Source: Leptolyngbya ohadii IS1 (GTDB taxonomy: Bacteria; Cyanobacteriota; Cyanobacteriia; Elainellales; Elainellaceae). Taken from it: a DNA stretch of 64,000 nucleotides. The translations under genes and the position numbers were made by a program. Shown in pieces: positions 1 to 8,888 of this stretch. Below the pieces are notes generated by a model. It made no database searches. It was not told the origin of the DNA and saw only the letters and a program-made list of their open reading frames with translations. Location: contig NZ_NKFP01000006.1 in NCBI RefSeq assembly GCF_002215035.1, forward strand, positions 2,199,080-2,263,079. The letters run 5' to 3'. How positions within the stretch are numbered: the first letter of the stretch is position 1; each line of letters begins with the position of its first letter.

Positions 1-209
1 TCCAATAATTGCGATCGTCGCTGATCATCCCGCCCCGCCAGATAGCCCCAGCGCTCGTCATACCCCGGACTCAGCTCCACCCGATACCCTCGCACCTGCC
101 AGATCTCCACCCCCCGCCGAAAACTATCAAACTCCCGTAATGCCCCACTCGGCGCAACCACCCGCAGCAAATCACCAGGCTGTAAAGGAGCAGGCTTCCG
201 ACATTCCAT
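1..209 (-). CDS. LD-carboxypeptidase (peptidase family S66), 3' end outside window
   Basis: This is the first 69 codons of a gene that continues past the left edge. The reading starts at ATG 209 and has no stop. The N-terminus reads PLQPGDLLRVVAPSGALRE, followed by an EIWQVRGYRVELSPGY segment. This matches the start of S66 serine peptidases (LdcA/MccF type), where VAPSG(A/S) forms the first strand and turn. Family members cleave the L,D bond of murein tetrapeptides during peptidoglycan recycling, or inactivate microcin C-like conjugates. The catalytic Ser-Glu-His lie beyond the window, so activity cannot be judged. It is transcribed away from the neighbouring glycosyltransferase end. Family assignment rests on this N-terminal block only. 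Confidence 0.75.
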   Translation of the reverse strand, partial: MECRKPAPLQPGDLLRVVAPSGALREFDSFRRGVEIWQVRGYRVELSPGYDERWGYLAGRDDQRRSQLL

Positions 210-347
210 AAAAATTCTCGTCCTTAAAAGTTCCGAACAACTGCGAATCCCCTCAATCACAAATATCTCAACAAATATCTGAGGAGATGCCAACCAATCC
301 CATTACCAAACCAATCCATGCCTTACGCTGCGCTAACCCATCCTAAG

Positions 348-414
348 CCCCACCACTCCCCTGCTCCCCTGCTCCCTACTCCCCATCTTCCTCATCCCCC
401 ACTCCCCACCACCC
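348..414. repeat. CT-rich short tandem repeat (ACTCCCC/GCTCCCT-type heptamers)
   Basis: The stretch is built from degenerate 7-base units (ctcccct, gctccct, actcccc). It overlaps the 3' end of the glycosyltransferase gene, so that protein's last residues (VVGSGG) are encoded by repeat sequence. Similar arrays occur at about 12048-12072, 17973-18021 and 48285-48320. They resemble the short tandemly repeated repetitive sequences of filamentous cyanobacteria. Confidence 0.6.
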
Positions 415-1474
415 CTAAAAGCCACCCCTCCACCCGCTCTCCCATCGCCTGCATCGAATAATTCTGCTCAGCAGACAGACGGCAAATTTGGCGATCGATT
501 TTATCAAGCTTCTGAATGGCATCAACCAAACCCGAAACGCTGTCCGGTTCCACTAACCATCCCGTCCGACCGTCCTGCACAATTTCAGCGGGACCCCCTC
601 GACGATAGGCAATTACAGGCACACCGCAGGCTAAAGCCTCGATCGCCACGTTGCCAAACGCCTCGACCCATTTGGGTGTCATGAGTAGTCCCCGGCACTG
701 CCCCAATGACCGCTGAAGCTGCTCTGTGCTCAGGAAGCCTTCGTAGCTGAAAACCGCGTTGGGATGACGTTCACAGATCGATCGCCAGTAGTCCTTGTCC
801 GGCATTGCGCCCCATATTTTGAGAGGAAGACCCGTTTGCTGAGCCGCTTCGATCGCATCTTCAATGCCCTTTTCCGGCGCAATTCTGCCCACCCAGCCCA
901 ATGCTCTGTCTGCCTCTGCCCGGAACTGATATAGCGACAGGTCTAATCCGTTACCCAAGACCCGACACCGCTCCCCAAACGGAAATGTCTCCGCCTGTGC
1001 CTTGCTGTGAACCCCAATACTGGCGGGAAATTGCTCCAGCGTTTGCCCAATGATCTGATCCATTGCATCTGTCAACGATCCCATACTGACCAGATGGGCG
1101 ATCGGGCGATCAAAAAATGGCGTGAGGTAGAAAGGCAGCCAATCGTAGGCAAAGTTGAGCAAAACATCATAGTTGTGCTGCTGCTGATATGCCGTCTGCC
1201 ACAGATTACCCAGCACTGAATTGGGCGGCAGAACGATTGGGGCATCCCGTCCCTGGGTCTGGGCAGTAGGTTGCAGTTCGCCGGGAATTTGCACAATGTT
1301 CAGTCCGGAGGAAATGGATTCGGCAGGAGCCAGTACGGTAATCTCGTGTCCACGGGACTTGAGTGCCAGCCCAATATTCCGCAGGGTTAGCTCGACACCA
1401 CCCCCTAAACCCGACCCCAGTGCGCCGACGGTTGTTGAAACAAACAAAATTCTCAAACGGTTTCCCCCTTTCAT
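392..1474 (-). CDS. glycosyltransferase family 4 (GT-B fold)
   Basis: This is a retaining GT-B sugar transferase of about 360 residues. The N-terminal Rossmann half contains LRILFVSTTVGALGSGLGGGVE, with the Gly-rich donor/acceptor loop. The C-terminal half has GWVGRIAPEKG and the family's E-x7-E signature (EAFGNVAIE) followed by ACGVPVIAYRRGGPAEIV. These place it in GT4, whose members use nucleotide sugars to build lipopolysaccharide, exopolysaccharide or glycolipids. Donor and acceptor cannot be read from sequence. ATG 1474 is preferred over an in-frame GTG 12 bases upstream. The C-terminal tail runs into a CT-rich tandem repeat, so the stop may have shifted from the ancestral one. There is no signal peptide, so the protein is probably cytoplasmic. 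Confidence 0.85.
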   Translation of the reverse strand: MKGGNRLRILFVSTTVGALGSGLGGGVELTLRNIGLALKSRGHEITVLAPAESISSGLNIVQIPGELQPTAQTQGRDAPIVLPPNSVLGNLWQTAYQQQHNYDVLLNFAYDWLPFYLTPFFDRPIAHLVSMGSLTDAMDQIIGQTLEQFPASIGVHSKAQAETFPFGERCRVLGNGLDLSLYQFRAEADRALGWVGRIAPEKGIEDAIEAAQQTGLPLKIWGAMPDKDYWRSICERHPNAVFSYEGFLSTEQLQRSLGQCRGLLMTPKWVEAFGNVAIEALACGVPVIAYRRGGPAEIVQDGRTGWLVEPDSVSGLVDAIQKLDKIDRQICRLSAEQNYSMQAMGERVEGWLLGVVGSGG

Positions 1475-1479
1475 GTCCC

Positions 1480-1527
1480 GATTCACGCTCTAATTCACGT
1501 CCTGATTCACGCTCTAGTTCACGCAAT
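1480..1527. repeat. 12-bp tandem repeat, four copies
   Basis: Four 12-base units follow one another: gattcacgctct, aattcacgtcct, gattcacgctct, agttcacgcaat. The array starts 6 bases upstream of the glycosyltransferase start codon (minus strand) and so occupies its leader and ribosome-binding region. Confidence 0.7.
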
Positions 1528-1617
1528 CCTACGCACGACTGTAGCCCCGCGATCGCTCGCTTGTCGTAATCCCCGCATAGCTTCCCATCTGTCCCATCGC
1601 TAGAATACGATATGACT

Positions 1618-1647
1618 CTGTTGCTGAAGCACGATCGTAAGCAACAG
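1618..1647 (+). promoter_or_regulatory. inverted repeat in the grpE leader
   Basis: CTGTTGCT (1618-1625) and AGCAACAG (1640-1647) are perfect complements and flank a 14-base loop that contains the palindrome ACGATCGT. The structure sits about 85 bases upstream of the grpE start. It could be an operator, an RNA thermometer-like hairpin or chance. A 14-bp direct duplication (gaactctgaaaacc, 1680-1707) lies between it and the start codon. No CIRCE element (TTAGCACTC-N9-GAGTGCTAA) was seen. Confidence 0.35.
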
Positions 1648-1731
1648 AAGAGGAGAAGCAGCCGGAGAAAGAATTGGCTGAACTCTGAAAACCGAACTCT
1701 GAAAACCTTAGAGCAACAGGAAGAAAAGCCA

Positions 1732-2412
1732 ATGTCTGCTGAAGTGAATCAATCTGCTGAAATCAATCAACCCATCGATCCGCAAACCCAGCCAGATGCG
1801 ATGACGGTCGAAAACGCCGAAACCGATACCTTTACGCTTGATCCCGATCCCAACTTCAATCCGAATGAGCCTGCGGCTGTGAACGAACCTCAGCCCGAAC
1901 TTCAGGTAGCAGTTCAGGAATTAACCCAGCGGCTTGATGCCCTCAAAACCCAGCTAGAGGATCGCAATCAGCAATATGCACGCCTCGCGGCTGACTTTGA
2001 CAACTTCCGGAAGCGGACGCAGAAAGAAAAAGAAGACCTGGAGCAGACGATTAAATGCGCCACGATCAAGGAACTTCTGCCCGTAGTCGATAACTTTGAG
2101 CGTGCCCGGTCGCAGATCAAGCCCCAGACAGACGCGGAAATGACCATCCATAAGAGCTACCAGGGCGTTTACAAGGATCTGGTCGATCGCCTGAAGAAAG
2201 TTGGCGTTGCCGTCATGCGCGTCGAAAACGAAATATTTGACCCGAACCTGCACGAGGCGGTCATGCGGGAAACGACTGCTGAAGTGCCAGAAGGAACGAT
2301 CGTGGAAGAACTGCGACGCGGCTATACGATCGGCGATCAGGTTTTGCGTCATGCCATGGTCAAGGTGGCGGCTGCACCCGATGGATCAGAAGGGGGATCT
2401 GCTGCGGAGTAA
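1732..2412 (+). CDS. grpE: nucleotide exchange factor GrpE
   Basis: GrpE dimerises through a long coiled coil and opens the DnaK nucleotide pocket so that ADP is exchanged for ATP. The 227-residue product has an acidic, disordered N-terminus of about 60 residues, then a coiled coil ([20 protein letters not shown]). The family core follows, with [31 protein letters not shown] and the C-terminal beta domain ([25 protein letters not shown]). ATG 1732 is chosen because an AGGAAG ribosome-binding sequence lies 8 bases upstream; the frame is open for 40 codons further up, but those encode a basic, non-family peptide. It heads the grpE-dnaK-dnaJ chaperone block, with 346 bases before dnaK. Confidence 0.95.
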   Translation: MSAEVNQSAEINQPIDPQTQPDAMTVENAETDTFTLDPDPNFNPNEPAAVNEPQPELQVAVQELTQRLDALKTQLEDRNQQYARLAADFDNFRKRTQKEKEDLEQTIKCATIKELLPVVDNFERARSQIKPQTDAEMTIHKSYQGVYKDLVDRLKKVGVAVMRVENEIFDPNLHEAVMRETTAEVPEGTIVEELRRGYTIGDQVLRHAMVKVAAAPDGSEGGSAAE

Positions 2413-2758
2413 ATCCTCAAGGTAATCCTTAAGGCAATACTGAGTGATTCATACTTGCTGATTCACCCGCCGATTCCCGATGAACGTCTTCATGAACCGT
2501 TGATTTATGAACGGAGCGTGAACTGCTAATCCGCCTCCGCCTGGATAAGCCCGACTCAAACTCCCATGATTTGAAGCAAGGCTCCTATTCAGCCGATAGC
2601 AGGAGGCTCAAACATTTTTGTGAAGACTGATCGTATTTCCTGAGAATTGCGGAATACTGGGCTGAAGATGGGAGCAAGCACGCTTGTATCCCACCGGATC
2701 GCTCTATTTCTACTTCACGCGCTCATTCACTTGCACCGTCAGTAAGTAGCCACGCATT
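2413..2758 (+). other. grpE-dnaK intergenic region (346 bp)
   Basis: No coding sequence is supported here. Its length leaves room for a separate dnaK promoter. ATGAAC-type words recur at about 2480-2510 (gatgaacg, catgaacc, atgaacgg), and there is a weak CCGTT/AACGG inverted repeat. No CIRCE or LexA-like box was recognised. Confidence 0.4.
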
Positions 2759-4732
2759 ATGGGAAAAGTTATCGGCATCGACCTGGGCACAACCAATAGC
2801 TGCATTGCAGTGCTGGAGGGCGGCAAACCCGTCGTCATTGCAAACTCTGAAGGTGGTAGGACAACTCCCAGTATCGTAGGCTTTGGCAAGTCGGGTGAGC
2901 GCCTAGTTGGGCAACTGGCAAAACGGCAGGCTGTCACCAACGCAGAGAATACGATCTTCAGCATCAAGCGGTTTATCGGTCGGCGGTGGAACGACACCGA
3001 AGAAGAGCGGCAGCGCGTTCCCTACACCTGCAATCGCGGTAAGGATGACATGGTAGACGTGCAGATTCGCGGGCACATTTTCACCCCGCAGGAAATCTCC
3101 GCCATGATCCTGCAAAAGCTGAAGCAAGATGCCGAGAGCTATTTGGGCGAAACCGTAACCCAGGCTGTCATCACGGTTCCCGCCTACTTTACCGACGCCC
3201 AGCGGCAGGCAACCAAGGACGCCGGGACGATCGCCGGACTGGAAGTGCTGCGGATCATCAACGAGCCTACAGCAGCAGCGCTATCCTACGGTCTGGATAA
3301 GCAGGATCAGGATCAGCGCATTCTGGTGTTTGACTTGGGGGGCGGGACGTTTGATGTCTCCATCCTTCAGCTCGGCGATGGTGTATTTGAAGTCAAAGCA
3401 ACCTCCGGCAATAACCACTTGGGTGGCGATGATTTTGACAATGTGCTGGTGCGCTGGCTGATCGACAATTTCCGCGATCAGGAAGGGATTGACCTATCCC
3501 AGGACAAAATGGCACTTCAGCGGCTGCGTGAGGCGGCAGAGAAAGCCAAAACTGAGCTTTCTACCCGGCTGACGACCACAATTAACCTGCCCTTCATTAC
3601 CGCAGATGCCACCGGACCCAAGCACCTGGAAACCGAACTGACCCGCGCTAAGTTCGAGGAACTGGTCGGACATCTGATCCAGATGACCATTAACCCAGTC
3701 ATGCAGGCACTTAAGGACTGCGACCTTACCCCAGAGCAAATCGATCGCATTATTCTGGTCGGCGGCTCGACCCGCATTCCGGCAGTTCAGGAGGCAATTC
3801 GCCAGTGCTTCAACGGCAAAACCCCCGATCGATCGGTGAATCCAGATGAGGCGGTGGCGCTGGGAGCGGCGATTCAGGCAGGCGTGCTGGGCGGCGAAGT
3901 GAAGGATCTGCTGCTGCTGGACGTGACGCCCCTGTCGCTGGGCATTGAAACCCTCGGTGAGGTGTTCACCCGCATTATTGAACGCAATACGACCATTCCA
4001 ACCAGCAAAACCCAGACCTTCTCGACGGCAACGGATGGGCAGACTTCGGTAGAGGTGCATGTCCTTCAAGGCGAGCGGGCAATGGCGAAGGATAACAAGA
4101 GCCTGGGCAGGTTCCAGCTTTCGGGCATTCCGCCTGCGCCCAGGGGCGTTCCCCAAATTGAGGTTTCATTTGAAATTGACGCAAACGGCATCCTTCAGGT
4201 TTCCGCCCGCGATAAGGGAACGGGACGTGCCCAGACGGTGAAGATTACTAACACAGGGGGTCTGAGCGACGCGGAAGTGGAACGGATGCGGCAGGAGGCA
4301 GTGGTGTTTGCCGAGGATGATGCCCTTCGTCAGCAGGTGGCTTCTCTGCGAAATCAGGCGGAGGGGCTGCTTCACAACTACGAGACCACCCTGCGGGACA
4401 ACGGCGAATTTATTACCGAGACTCAAAGGCAGGCAGCTGCCAAGCAGGTTGCTGAACTTCGTGCTGTACTTGCCAATCGTCAGACGCCGCTAGAAACAAT
4501 GCTGTCCTGCGTAAATGGGCTTCAGGCAACCCTGCTCTCGATCGGTCAATCGGTTTACGATCAGGCAGGAACGACGAGCGAACCCAGCTATACCGAAGAT
4601 TTTGCTTACAGCAGTGCAGCGGTGCCCTGGGCGAACAGTCACGAAGAAGATGAAACCGAGATGATGGGCAGCTACGACGACGATTTTGTGAATGACGACA
4701 CGATCGCCGCAGACTATGAGGCGGTTGATTAG
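2759..4732 (+). CDS. dnaK: Hsp70 chaperone DnaK, DnaK1-like paralog
   Basis: This is an ATP-dependent chaperone that cycles with DnaJ and GrpE. The N-terminal ATPase domain (about 1-380) starts with IDLGTTNSC and includes the phosphate-2 motif [26 protein letters not shown] and the adenosine motif [13 protein letters not shown]. The linker [16 protein letters not shown] and the substrate-binding beta domain (to about 505) follow. The lid and tail end in an Asp/Glu-rich segment (DDDFVNDD) rather than the EEVD-like end of major DnaKs. The wording [17 protein letters not shown] and [14 protein letters not shown] matches, from memory, cyanobacterial DnaK1 rather than the essential DnaK2. At 657 residues it is within the family's usual range. 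ATG 2759 has only a weak ribosome-binding sequence. Confidence 0.95.
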   Translation: MGKVIGIDLGTTNSCIAVLEGGKPVVIANSEGGRTTPSIVGFGKSGERLVGQLAKRQAVTNAENTIFSIKRFIGRRWNDTEEERQRVPYTCNRGKDDMVDVQIRGHIFTPQEISAMILQKLKQDAESYLGETVTQAVITVPAYFTDAQRQATKDAGTIAGLEVLRIINEPTAAALSYGLDKQDQDQRILVFDLGGGTFDVSILQLGDGVFEVKATSGNNHLGGDDFDNVLVRWLIDNFRDQEGIDLSQDKMALQRLREAAEKAKTELSTRLTTTINLPFITADATGPKHLETELTRAKFEELVGHLIQMTINPVMQALKDCDLTPEQIDRIILVGGSTRIPAVQEAIRQCFNGKTPDRSVNPDEAVALGAAIQAGVLGGEVKDLLLLDVTPLSLGIETLGEVFTRIIERNTTIPTSKTQTFSTATDGQTSVEVHVLQGERAMAKDNKSLGRFQLSGIPPAPRGVPQIEVSFEIDANGILQVSARDKGTGRAQTVKITNTGGLSDAEVERMRQEAVVFAEDDALRQQVASLRNQAEGLLHNYETTLRDNGEFITETQRQAAAKQVAELRAVLANRQTPLETMLSCVNGLQATLLSIGQSVYDQAGTTSEPSYTEDFAYSSAAVPWANSHEEDETEMMGSYDDDFVNDDTIAADYEAVD

Positions 4733-5083
4733 CTCTGTGCTTGATTGCTCATGGGGGGAAGCACAGTCCCACCTGCCTTGTCTCCCAGCCGCATAGAAAA
4801 AGCTTTAGGATGGAAAGGAAGTCGCTGAGGAAACGCGAATCGGACGCGCCTAAGTGGATCGCATTCTTAAGTGGTTCGATTCTCAGGTATGATTACCCTG
4901 AATCCCTCTCGGTTTGAATTTCTCCTGTTGAATTTCTTCCAGAGAGCAGTCGTCAGCGATTTGTGAAATAGGGGTCGGGTGGGTTTCCCGTACATGGCAT
5001 CTCCCCAGTATCCCCATTACAATCCAGAAAGGATTGCTATCGTCAGTTTCCATTCCTTTCCTACCCCTCTACAGCATTGCCCT
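4733..5083 (+). other. dnaK-dnaJ intergenic region (351 bp)
   Basis: No gene is supported. The reading frame is open upstream of dnaJ from 4979, but the encoded peptide ([13 protein letters not shown]...) has no J-domain similarity and the family start lies at 5084. No clear terminator or operator was recognised. Confidence 0.4.
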
Positions 5084-6217
5084 ATGGCGGATTACTACGA
5101 CATCCTTGGTGTTTCTCGCAGCGCGGACAAGGAGGAAATTAAGCGTGCCTTTCGTCGGCTTGCCCGCAAGTACCATCCGGACGTTAACAAAGATCCCGGA
5201 GCCGAGGACAAGTTTAAGGAGATCAACCGCGCATACGAAGTTCTGTCCGAACCGGAAAAACGGGCGATGTACGATCGCTACGGTGAGGCAGGCGTAGGAT
5301 CGGCGGCGGGCGCAGCGGGCTACCAGGATTTTGGTGACTTTGGCGGCTTCGCCGATATTTTTGAGAGTTTCTTTAACGGCTTTGCAGGCGGTGCAGCTGG
5401 GCAGCAGACTCGCAGACGCAGTGGTCCCGTGCGCGGCGAAGATTTGCGTCTGGATCTGCGGCTGGACTTCCGCGAAGCGGTCTTCGGCGGGGATAAGGAA
5501 ATCCGGATTAACCACCTGGAATCCTGCGAAACCTGTAGCGGCACGGGTGCAAAACCCGGTACCCAGCCCCGGATGTGCTCGACCTGTAATGGGGCGGGTC
5601 AGGTGCGTCGGGCAACCCGGACGCCGTTCGGTAGCTTTACGCAGGTTTCCGTCTGTCCAACCTGTAATGGCAACGGTCAGGTCATCGAGGACAAGTGCGA
5701 GGTCTGCGGCGGCAACGGTCAGAAGCAGGAAGCGAAGAAGCTGAAGATTTCGATTCCGCCCGGTGTGGATAATGGGACGCGCCTCAGAGTGTCTGGCGAA
5801 GGGGATACGGGACAGCGGGGAGGTCCGGCTGGTGATCTGTATGTCTATCTGTTTGTGAATGAGGATGCCCACTTCCAGCGAGACGGAATTAATATTCTGT
5901 CGGAAGTGAAAGTAAGCTACTTGCAGGCGATCCTGGGCGACAAGATCGAAGTGGATACGGTGGACGGCAAAACGGAAGTGACGATCGCCCCCGGCACCCA
6001 GCCCAATACGGTTGTGACATTAGAGAAGCACGGTGTTCCCAGATTGGGGAATCCTGATAGTCGCGGCGATCATCTGCTGACGGTAAAGATTGATATTCCA
6101 ACTCGCGTCACCCACGAGGAGCGGGAACTTCTGGAGAAACTGGTCAAAATTCGGGGCGATCGTCTGAGTAAGGGCGGCGGCATTGAGGGGTTTCTAGGAG
6201 GGCTGTTTCGCGGATGA
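5084..6217 (+). CDS. dnaJ: type I Hsp40 co-chaperone DnaJ
   Basis: DnaJ delivers clients to DnaK and stimulates its ATPase. The 377-residue product has all class A parts in order. The J domain (1-70) carries HPD at 31-33. A Gly/Phe-rich segment runs over about 75-108. The zinc-binding domain has four CxxCxGxG repeats, beginning at residues 148 (CETC), 165 (CSTC), 191 (CPTC) and 205 (CEVC). The client-binding and dimerisation region ends in [13 protein letters not shown] 5084 fits the canonical [10 protein letters not shown] start. The stop overlaps the next gene's ATG in an ATGA arrangement, so the two are translationally coupled. Confidence 0.96.
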   Translation: MADYYDILGVSRSADKEEIKRAFRRLARKYHPDVNKDPGAEDKFKEINRAYEVLSEPEKRAMYDRYGEAGVGSAAGAAGYQDFGDFGGFADIFESFFNGFAGGAAGQQTRRRSGPVRGEDLRLDLRLDFREAVFGGDKEIRINHLESCETCSGTGAKPGTQPRMCSTCNGAGQVRRATRTPFGSFTQVSVCPTCNGNGQVIEDKCEVCGGNGQKQEAKKLKISIPPGVDNGTRLRVSGEGDTGQRGGPAGDLYVYLFVNEDAHFQRDGINILSEVKVSYLQAILGDKIEVDTVDGKTEVTIAPGTQPNTVVTLEKHGVPRLGNPDSRGDHLLTVKIDIPTRVTHEERELLEKLVKIRGDRLSKGGGIEGFLGGLFRG

Positions 6218-6471
6218 CAACCCATCTTCAGCCTGACGACCAGCTAGACCTGCGGGGCACGCCCTGTCCGCTGAATTTTGTACGCACAAAGCTGAGACTG
6301 GAGCGAATGACTCCTGGTGCGCTGCTGGAGGTCTGGCTTGATCCCGGTGAGCCGATCGAGCAGGTGCCGGACAGCCTCCGCATGGAAGGATACGGCATTG
6401 AGCAAATCGAAGACCGCAGCGAATTTTTTGCCTTGAAGGTGCGTCGTCCAGCGGCAACTCCGTCGGAATGA
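6214..6471 (+). CDS. TusA/SirA-family sulfurtransferase-like protein
   Basis: This small protein of 85 residues has the TusA fold signature [20 protein letters not shown] near the N-terminus. Its cysteine (residue 18) would be the sulfur carrier. The usual CPxP is CPLN here, as I recall for cyanobacterial homologs. TusA proteins relay persulfide sulfur for tRNA thiolation or other sulfur transfer. The start overlaps the dnaJ stop by 4 bases and rsgA follows 18 bases after the stop, so it sits in the middle of a likely operon. The specific partner is not deducible. Confidence 0.85.
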   Translation: MTTHLQPDDQLDLRGTPCPLNFVRTKLRLERMTPGALLEVWLDPGEPIEQVPDSLRMEGYGIEQIEDRSEFFALKVRRPAATPSE

Positions 6472-6489
6472 TTCATTCGTGTAGCGACC

Positions 6490-7638
6490 ATGAGTGCTGA
6501 GATTAATCAGCCATTTTCTGAGTCAGAAGCCTCTCCTTCTGAGTCGTTTGCCCTGACTGGAACTGTTCTAGCGGTGCAGGCAAATTTTTACTTTGTCCAG
6601 CTTGATTCCTCTTTTAATCCTTCGTCGGACGGCTCTGAACTGCCCCTCGATCAGCTTCTCTGTACCCGCCGGACTCGTCTGAAGAAAATTGGGCAGCAGG
6701 TAATGGTGGGCGATCGCGTTCGCATTGAGGAACCGGACTGGGAAGGCAAGCGAGGCGCAATCTCAGAAGTCTTTTCCCGACAAACCGAGCTAGACCGTCC
6801 GCCGATCGCCAACGCAGACCAAATTCTGCTGGTGTTTGCCATTGCCGAGCCGACCCTCGATCCGGTGCAGCTCAGTCGCTTTCTCGTTAAGGCAGAATCG
6901 ACGGGCTTGGGCGTTTGTCTCTGTCTCAACAAAAAAGATTTGGTCACGCCGGAGGAACAGCAAGAATGGGGCGATCGGCTTCGCTCCTGGGGCTACGATC
7001 CGGTGATGATTAGCGTGCGGGGCGATCTGGGTTTACAGGATTTAGCGGCACGGCTGGGCGATCGAATGAGCGTGGTTTCGGGTCCGTCGGGCGTGGGTAA
7101 ATCGAGCTTGATTAATGCCCTGATTCCGGCGATCGATCTGCGGGTCGGTCGAGTGTCTGGCAAACTGGGGCGCGGCAGGCATACTACTCGCCATGTGGAA
7201 CTGTTTCAGCTTCCGTCTGGAGGACTACTGGCGGATACACCCGGATTCAACCAGCCCGATCTGGACTGTCTGCCGAACGAACTGGCTCAGCTTTTCCCGG
7301 AATGCCGTCAGCGGCTCAGCGAAGCCAGGTGTCAGTTTAGCGATTGCCTGCACCGGGACGAACCGAACTGCGCGGTGCGGGGTGACTGGGAACGCTACGA
7401 CCTGTATCTTATGTTCCTGGACGAAGTGATTGCTCGTCAGGAGGCGATCGATCGAACGGGCGACCCGGAATCCACTACGAAGGTCAAAACGGGGAGCGAT
7501 GGACAGATCGAAGTGGAGCCAAAGCTTCAGACGAAGAAATATCGCCGTCCGTCCCGCCGTACCGAGAAACAGCTCTTGCGCGGCATTGTCCAGGATGTTG
7601 AGACGTTGATGGATGATGGGGATTCAGAGGAGGGGTAG
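6490..7638 (+). CDS. rsgA: ribosome small subunit-dependent GTPase RsgA
   Basis: This circularly permuted GTPase checks late maturation of the 30S subunit. An N-terminal OB fold (about 20-95) contacts 16S rRNA. The GTPase motifs come in permuted order: G4 NKKD at 147-150, G1 GPSGVGKSS at 198-206, G3 DTPG at 249-252. The C-terminal zinc site has C281, C286, H288 and C294 in the family's CxxxxCxHxxxxxC spacing. A basic C-terminal tail (KKYRRPSRRTEKQ) may bind RNA. At 382 residues it is slightly longer than usual because of Ser/Glu-rich N-terminal and acidic C-terminal tails. Confidence 0.95.
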   Translation: MSAEINQPFSESEASPSESFALTGTVLAVQANFYFVQLDSSFNPSSDGSELPLDQLLCTRRTRLKKIGQQVMVGDRVRIEEPDWEGKRGAISEVFSRQTELDRPPIANADQILLVFAIAEPTLDPVQLSRFLVKAESTGLGVCLCLNKKDLVTPEEQQEWGDRLRSWGYDPVMISVRGDLGLQDLAARLGDRMSVVSGPSGVGKSSLINALIPAIDLRVGRVSGKLGRGRHTTRHVELFQLPSGGLLADTPGFNQPDLDCLPNELAQLFPECRQRLSEARCQFSDCLHRDEPNCAVRGDWERYDLYLMFLDEVIARQEAIDRTGDPESTTKVKTGSDGQIEVEPKLQTKKYRRPSRRTEKQLLRGIVQDVETLMDDGDSEEG

Positions 7639-7750
7639 GCGATTCGGTTATGTGCCCCTGCCCGCAATTGGAACTTTGGGGCAACAGCGATAGAATGAGG
7701 GAAGAAGGCTAAAAAATAACAGACTTTAACAGCAAGGGAGTCTCAGACCC

Positions 7751-8101
7751 ATGACACAAGCGGCACCTCAACAGCGGGGCATTTTGATGAGCGAGTCAGC
7801 CCTCCGTCATGTGATGGCATTACGAGACAAGCAGGGGAAAGACCTGTGCCTGCGAGTTGGCGTACGGCAGGGCGGCTGTTCGGGAATGTCCTACACGATG
7901 GACTTTGAAGACATCAACAACGTCCGCGAGAACGACGAAGTGTACGACTACGACGGCTTTAAGGTGGTCTGCGACCCGAAGAGTATGCTGTACCTCTACG
8001 GCTTAATGCTGGACTACAGCGATGCCCTAATCGGGGGCGGCTTCCAGTTCACCAACCCTAACGCCAACCAGACCTGCGGCTGCGGAAAATCCTTCTCGTA
8101 G
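7751..8101 (+). CDS. IscA/SufA-type iron-sulfur assembly protein
   Basis: This A-type carrier of 116 residues has the three conserved cysteines: C43 in GGCSGMSY, and C109 and C111 in the terminal CGCGKSF. These residues hold an Fe-S cluster or iron for transfer to apoproteins. An extra C74 is present. The length is typical. The start is the ATG at 7751, which follows AAGGGAGTCTCAGACCC, a plausible ribosome-binding region. A terminator-like hairpin follows at 8160, ending the block that began with grpE. Confidence 0.92.
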   Translation: MTQAAPQQRGILMSESALRHVMALRDKQGKDLCLRVGVRQGGCSGMSYTMDFEDINNVRENDEVYDYDGFKVVCDPKSMLYLYGLMLDYSDALIGGGFQFTNPNANQTCGCGKSFS

Positions 8102-8159
8102 TTCGTGATGGGTGGGTCGATCGTCTCACAGTTTTCTAAATTTTGCTTTTAATCCTCGC

Positions 8160-8197
8160 CCTTCTCTTGCAGGTTCGCCTCTGGGAGAAGGTTTTTT
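8160..8197 (+). terminator. Rho-independent terminator candidate after the IscA-like gene
   Basis: CCTTCTC (8160-8166) pairs with GAGAAGG (8185-8191) across an 18-base loop, and TTTTTT follows at 8192-8197. It lies 58 bases after the stop of the IscA-like gene. Confidence 0.6.
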
Positions 8198-8242
8198 AGT
8201 GGGAATAGCTCCTTCACCCTCTCAGCACACCATTTGCTCAAA

Positions 8243-8404
8243 ATGCAGCGAGTCACCGTTGCCCGGTTTCGTTCCCGTCAGGAGGCAGAAGCATATTTGA
8301 AAGTCTTGCGATCGCTCACACCCAATTTCAGCCACAGCATTGTATTTGATATCAGCAGCGACCCTGCGATCGAGCAAAAGAATCTAAGACAGTCAGTGCT
8401 TTAA
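8243..8404 (+). CDS. small conserved-looking protein of unknown function (53 aa)
   Basis: An ATG-started frame encodes MQRVTVARFRSRQEAEAYLK, then VLRSLTPNFSHSIVFD and a short polar tail, ending in TAA. The pattern (a strand, then a helix with QEAEAYLKVL, then a strand SIVFD) looks like a small alpha/beta unit similar to a SPOR half-repeat. Such tiny ORFs recur in cyanobacteria, but I cannot name the family. There is no obvious ribosome-binding site. It precedes the DUF1902/HicA pair by 33 bases. Confidence 0.5.
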   Translation: MQRVTVARFRSRQEAEAYLKVLRSLTPNFSHSIVFDISSDPAIEQKNLRQSVL

Positions 8405-8437
8405 ACTAGAGAGGCGATTGCTGAAGGGGAAACAACT

Positions 8438-8683
8438 ATGGAATCGGCAGTCTATCACGTCAGCGCTTTCTGGGATGAAGAGGCAGAAGTTTGGGTCGCA
8501 ACAAGCGAAGATGTTCCGGGTTTGGTAACGGAAGCAGACACGATCGAAGAATTGAGCCAAAAACTACGAGACCTGGTTCCTGAACTGCTGCTCAGCAATC
8601 ACGTTATTTCTGCTAACTATTCAGGAGCGATCGCTATCCAGCTAACCTGCCAACGACAGGAATTGATCAGGGTTGCATCGTAG
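8438..8683 (+). CDS. DUF1902 / HicB-like antitoxin
   Basis: This 81-residue protein has the partial ribonuclease H-like fold of HicB-type antitoxins: YHVSAFWDEEAEVWVATSEDVPGLVTEADTIEEL. The DVPGL turn and following helix are typical of DUF1902. It lacks an added DNA-binding domain, so it may need its toxin partner or another factor for autoregulation. Its stop codon is immediately followed by the toxin start (no bases between), so the pair is cotranscribed. A purine-rich ribosome-binding region (gaaggggaaacaact) lies upstream. Confidence 0.85.
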   Translation: MESAVYHVSAFWDEEAEVWVATSEDVPGLVTEADTIEELSQKLRDLVPELLLSNHVISANYSGAIAIQLTCQRQELIRVAS

Positions 8684-8881
8684 ATGGTGAAGTCTCTCAC
8701 GCCTGCACTTAAAAAAATCTTGTCGGAGGCGGGATGCTCGTTTGAGCGTCAGGGCAAAGGCGATCATGAAATCTGGTACAGCCCGATTAGCGATCGTCGT
8801 TTCCCGGTAGACAATGCCATCAAGTCTCGCCACACGGCAAACGCAGTTCTCAAGCAGGCAGGACTACCAAAGGCTTTCTAG
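8684..8881 (+). CDS. HicA-family mRNA interferase toxin
   Basis: HicA toxins have a double-stranded-RNA-binding fold and cleave mRNA through a histidine. This 65-residue protein has the diagnostic GCSFERQGKGDHEIWYSP, with the catalytic His in GDHE, and the C-terminal SRHTANAVLKQAGL helix that follows the strand. It is complete and has its key residue, so it is probably active. Antitoxin-first order is used here, as is common for DUF1902 pairs. Confidence 0.88.
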   Translation: MVKSLTPALKKILSEAGCSFERQGKGDHEIWYSPISDRRFPVDNAIKSRHTANAVLKQAGLPKAF

Positions 8882-8888
8882 CTATGCT

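Noticed and set aside
1206-1526. 106-codon minus-strand frame starting with RELERESG repeats
   Set aside because: The repeated peptide is only the 12-bp tandem repeat at 1480-1527 read in another frame; the frame then lies inside the glycosyltransferase gene.
1487-2758. CIRCE (HrcA operator) search around grpE and dnaK
   Set aside because: No TTAGCACTC-N9-GAGTGCTAA or near match was found; only the other inverted repeat at 1618-1647 was seen.
8112-8300. 62-codon frame after the IscA-like gene
   Set aside because: It runs through the terminator hairpin and is out of frame with the better small ORF at 8243-8404.
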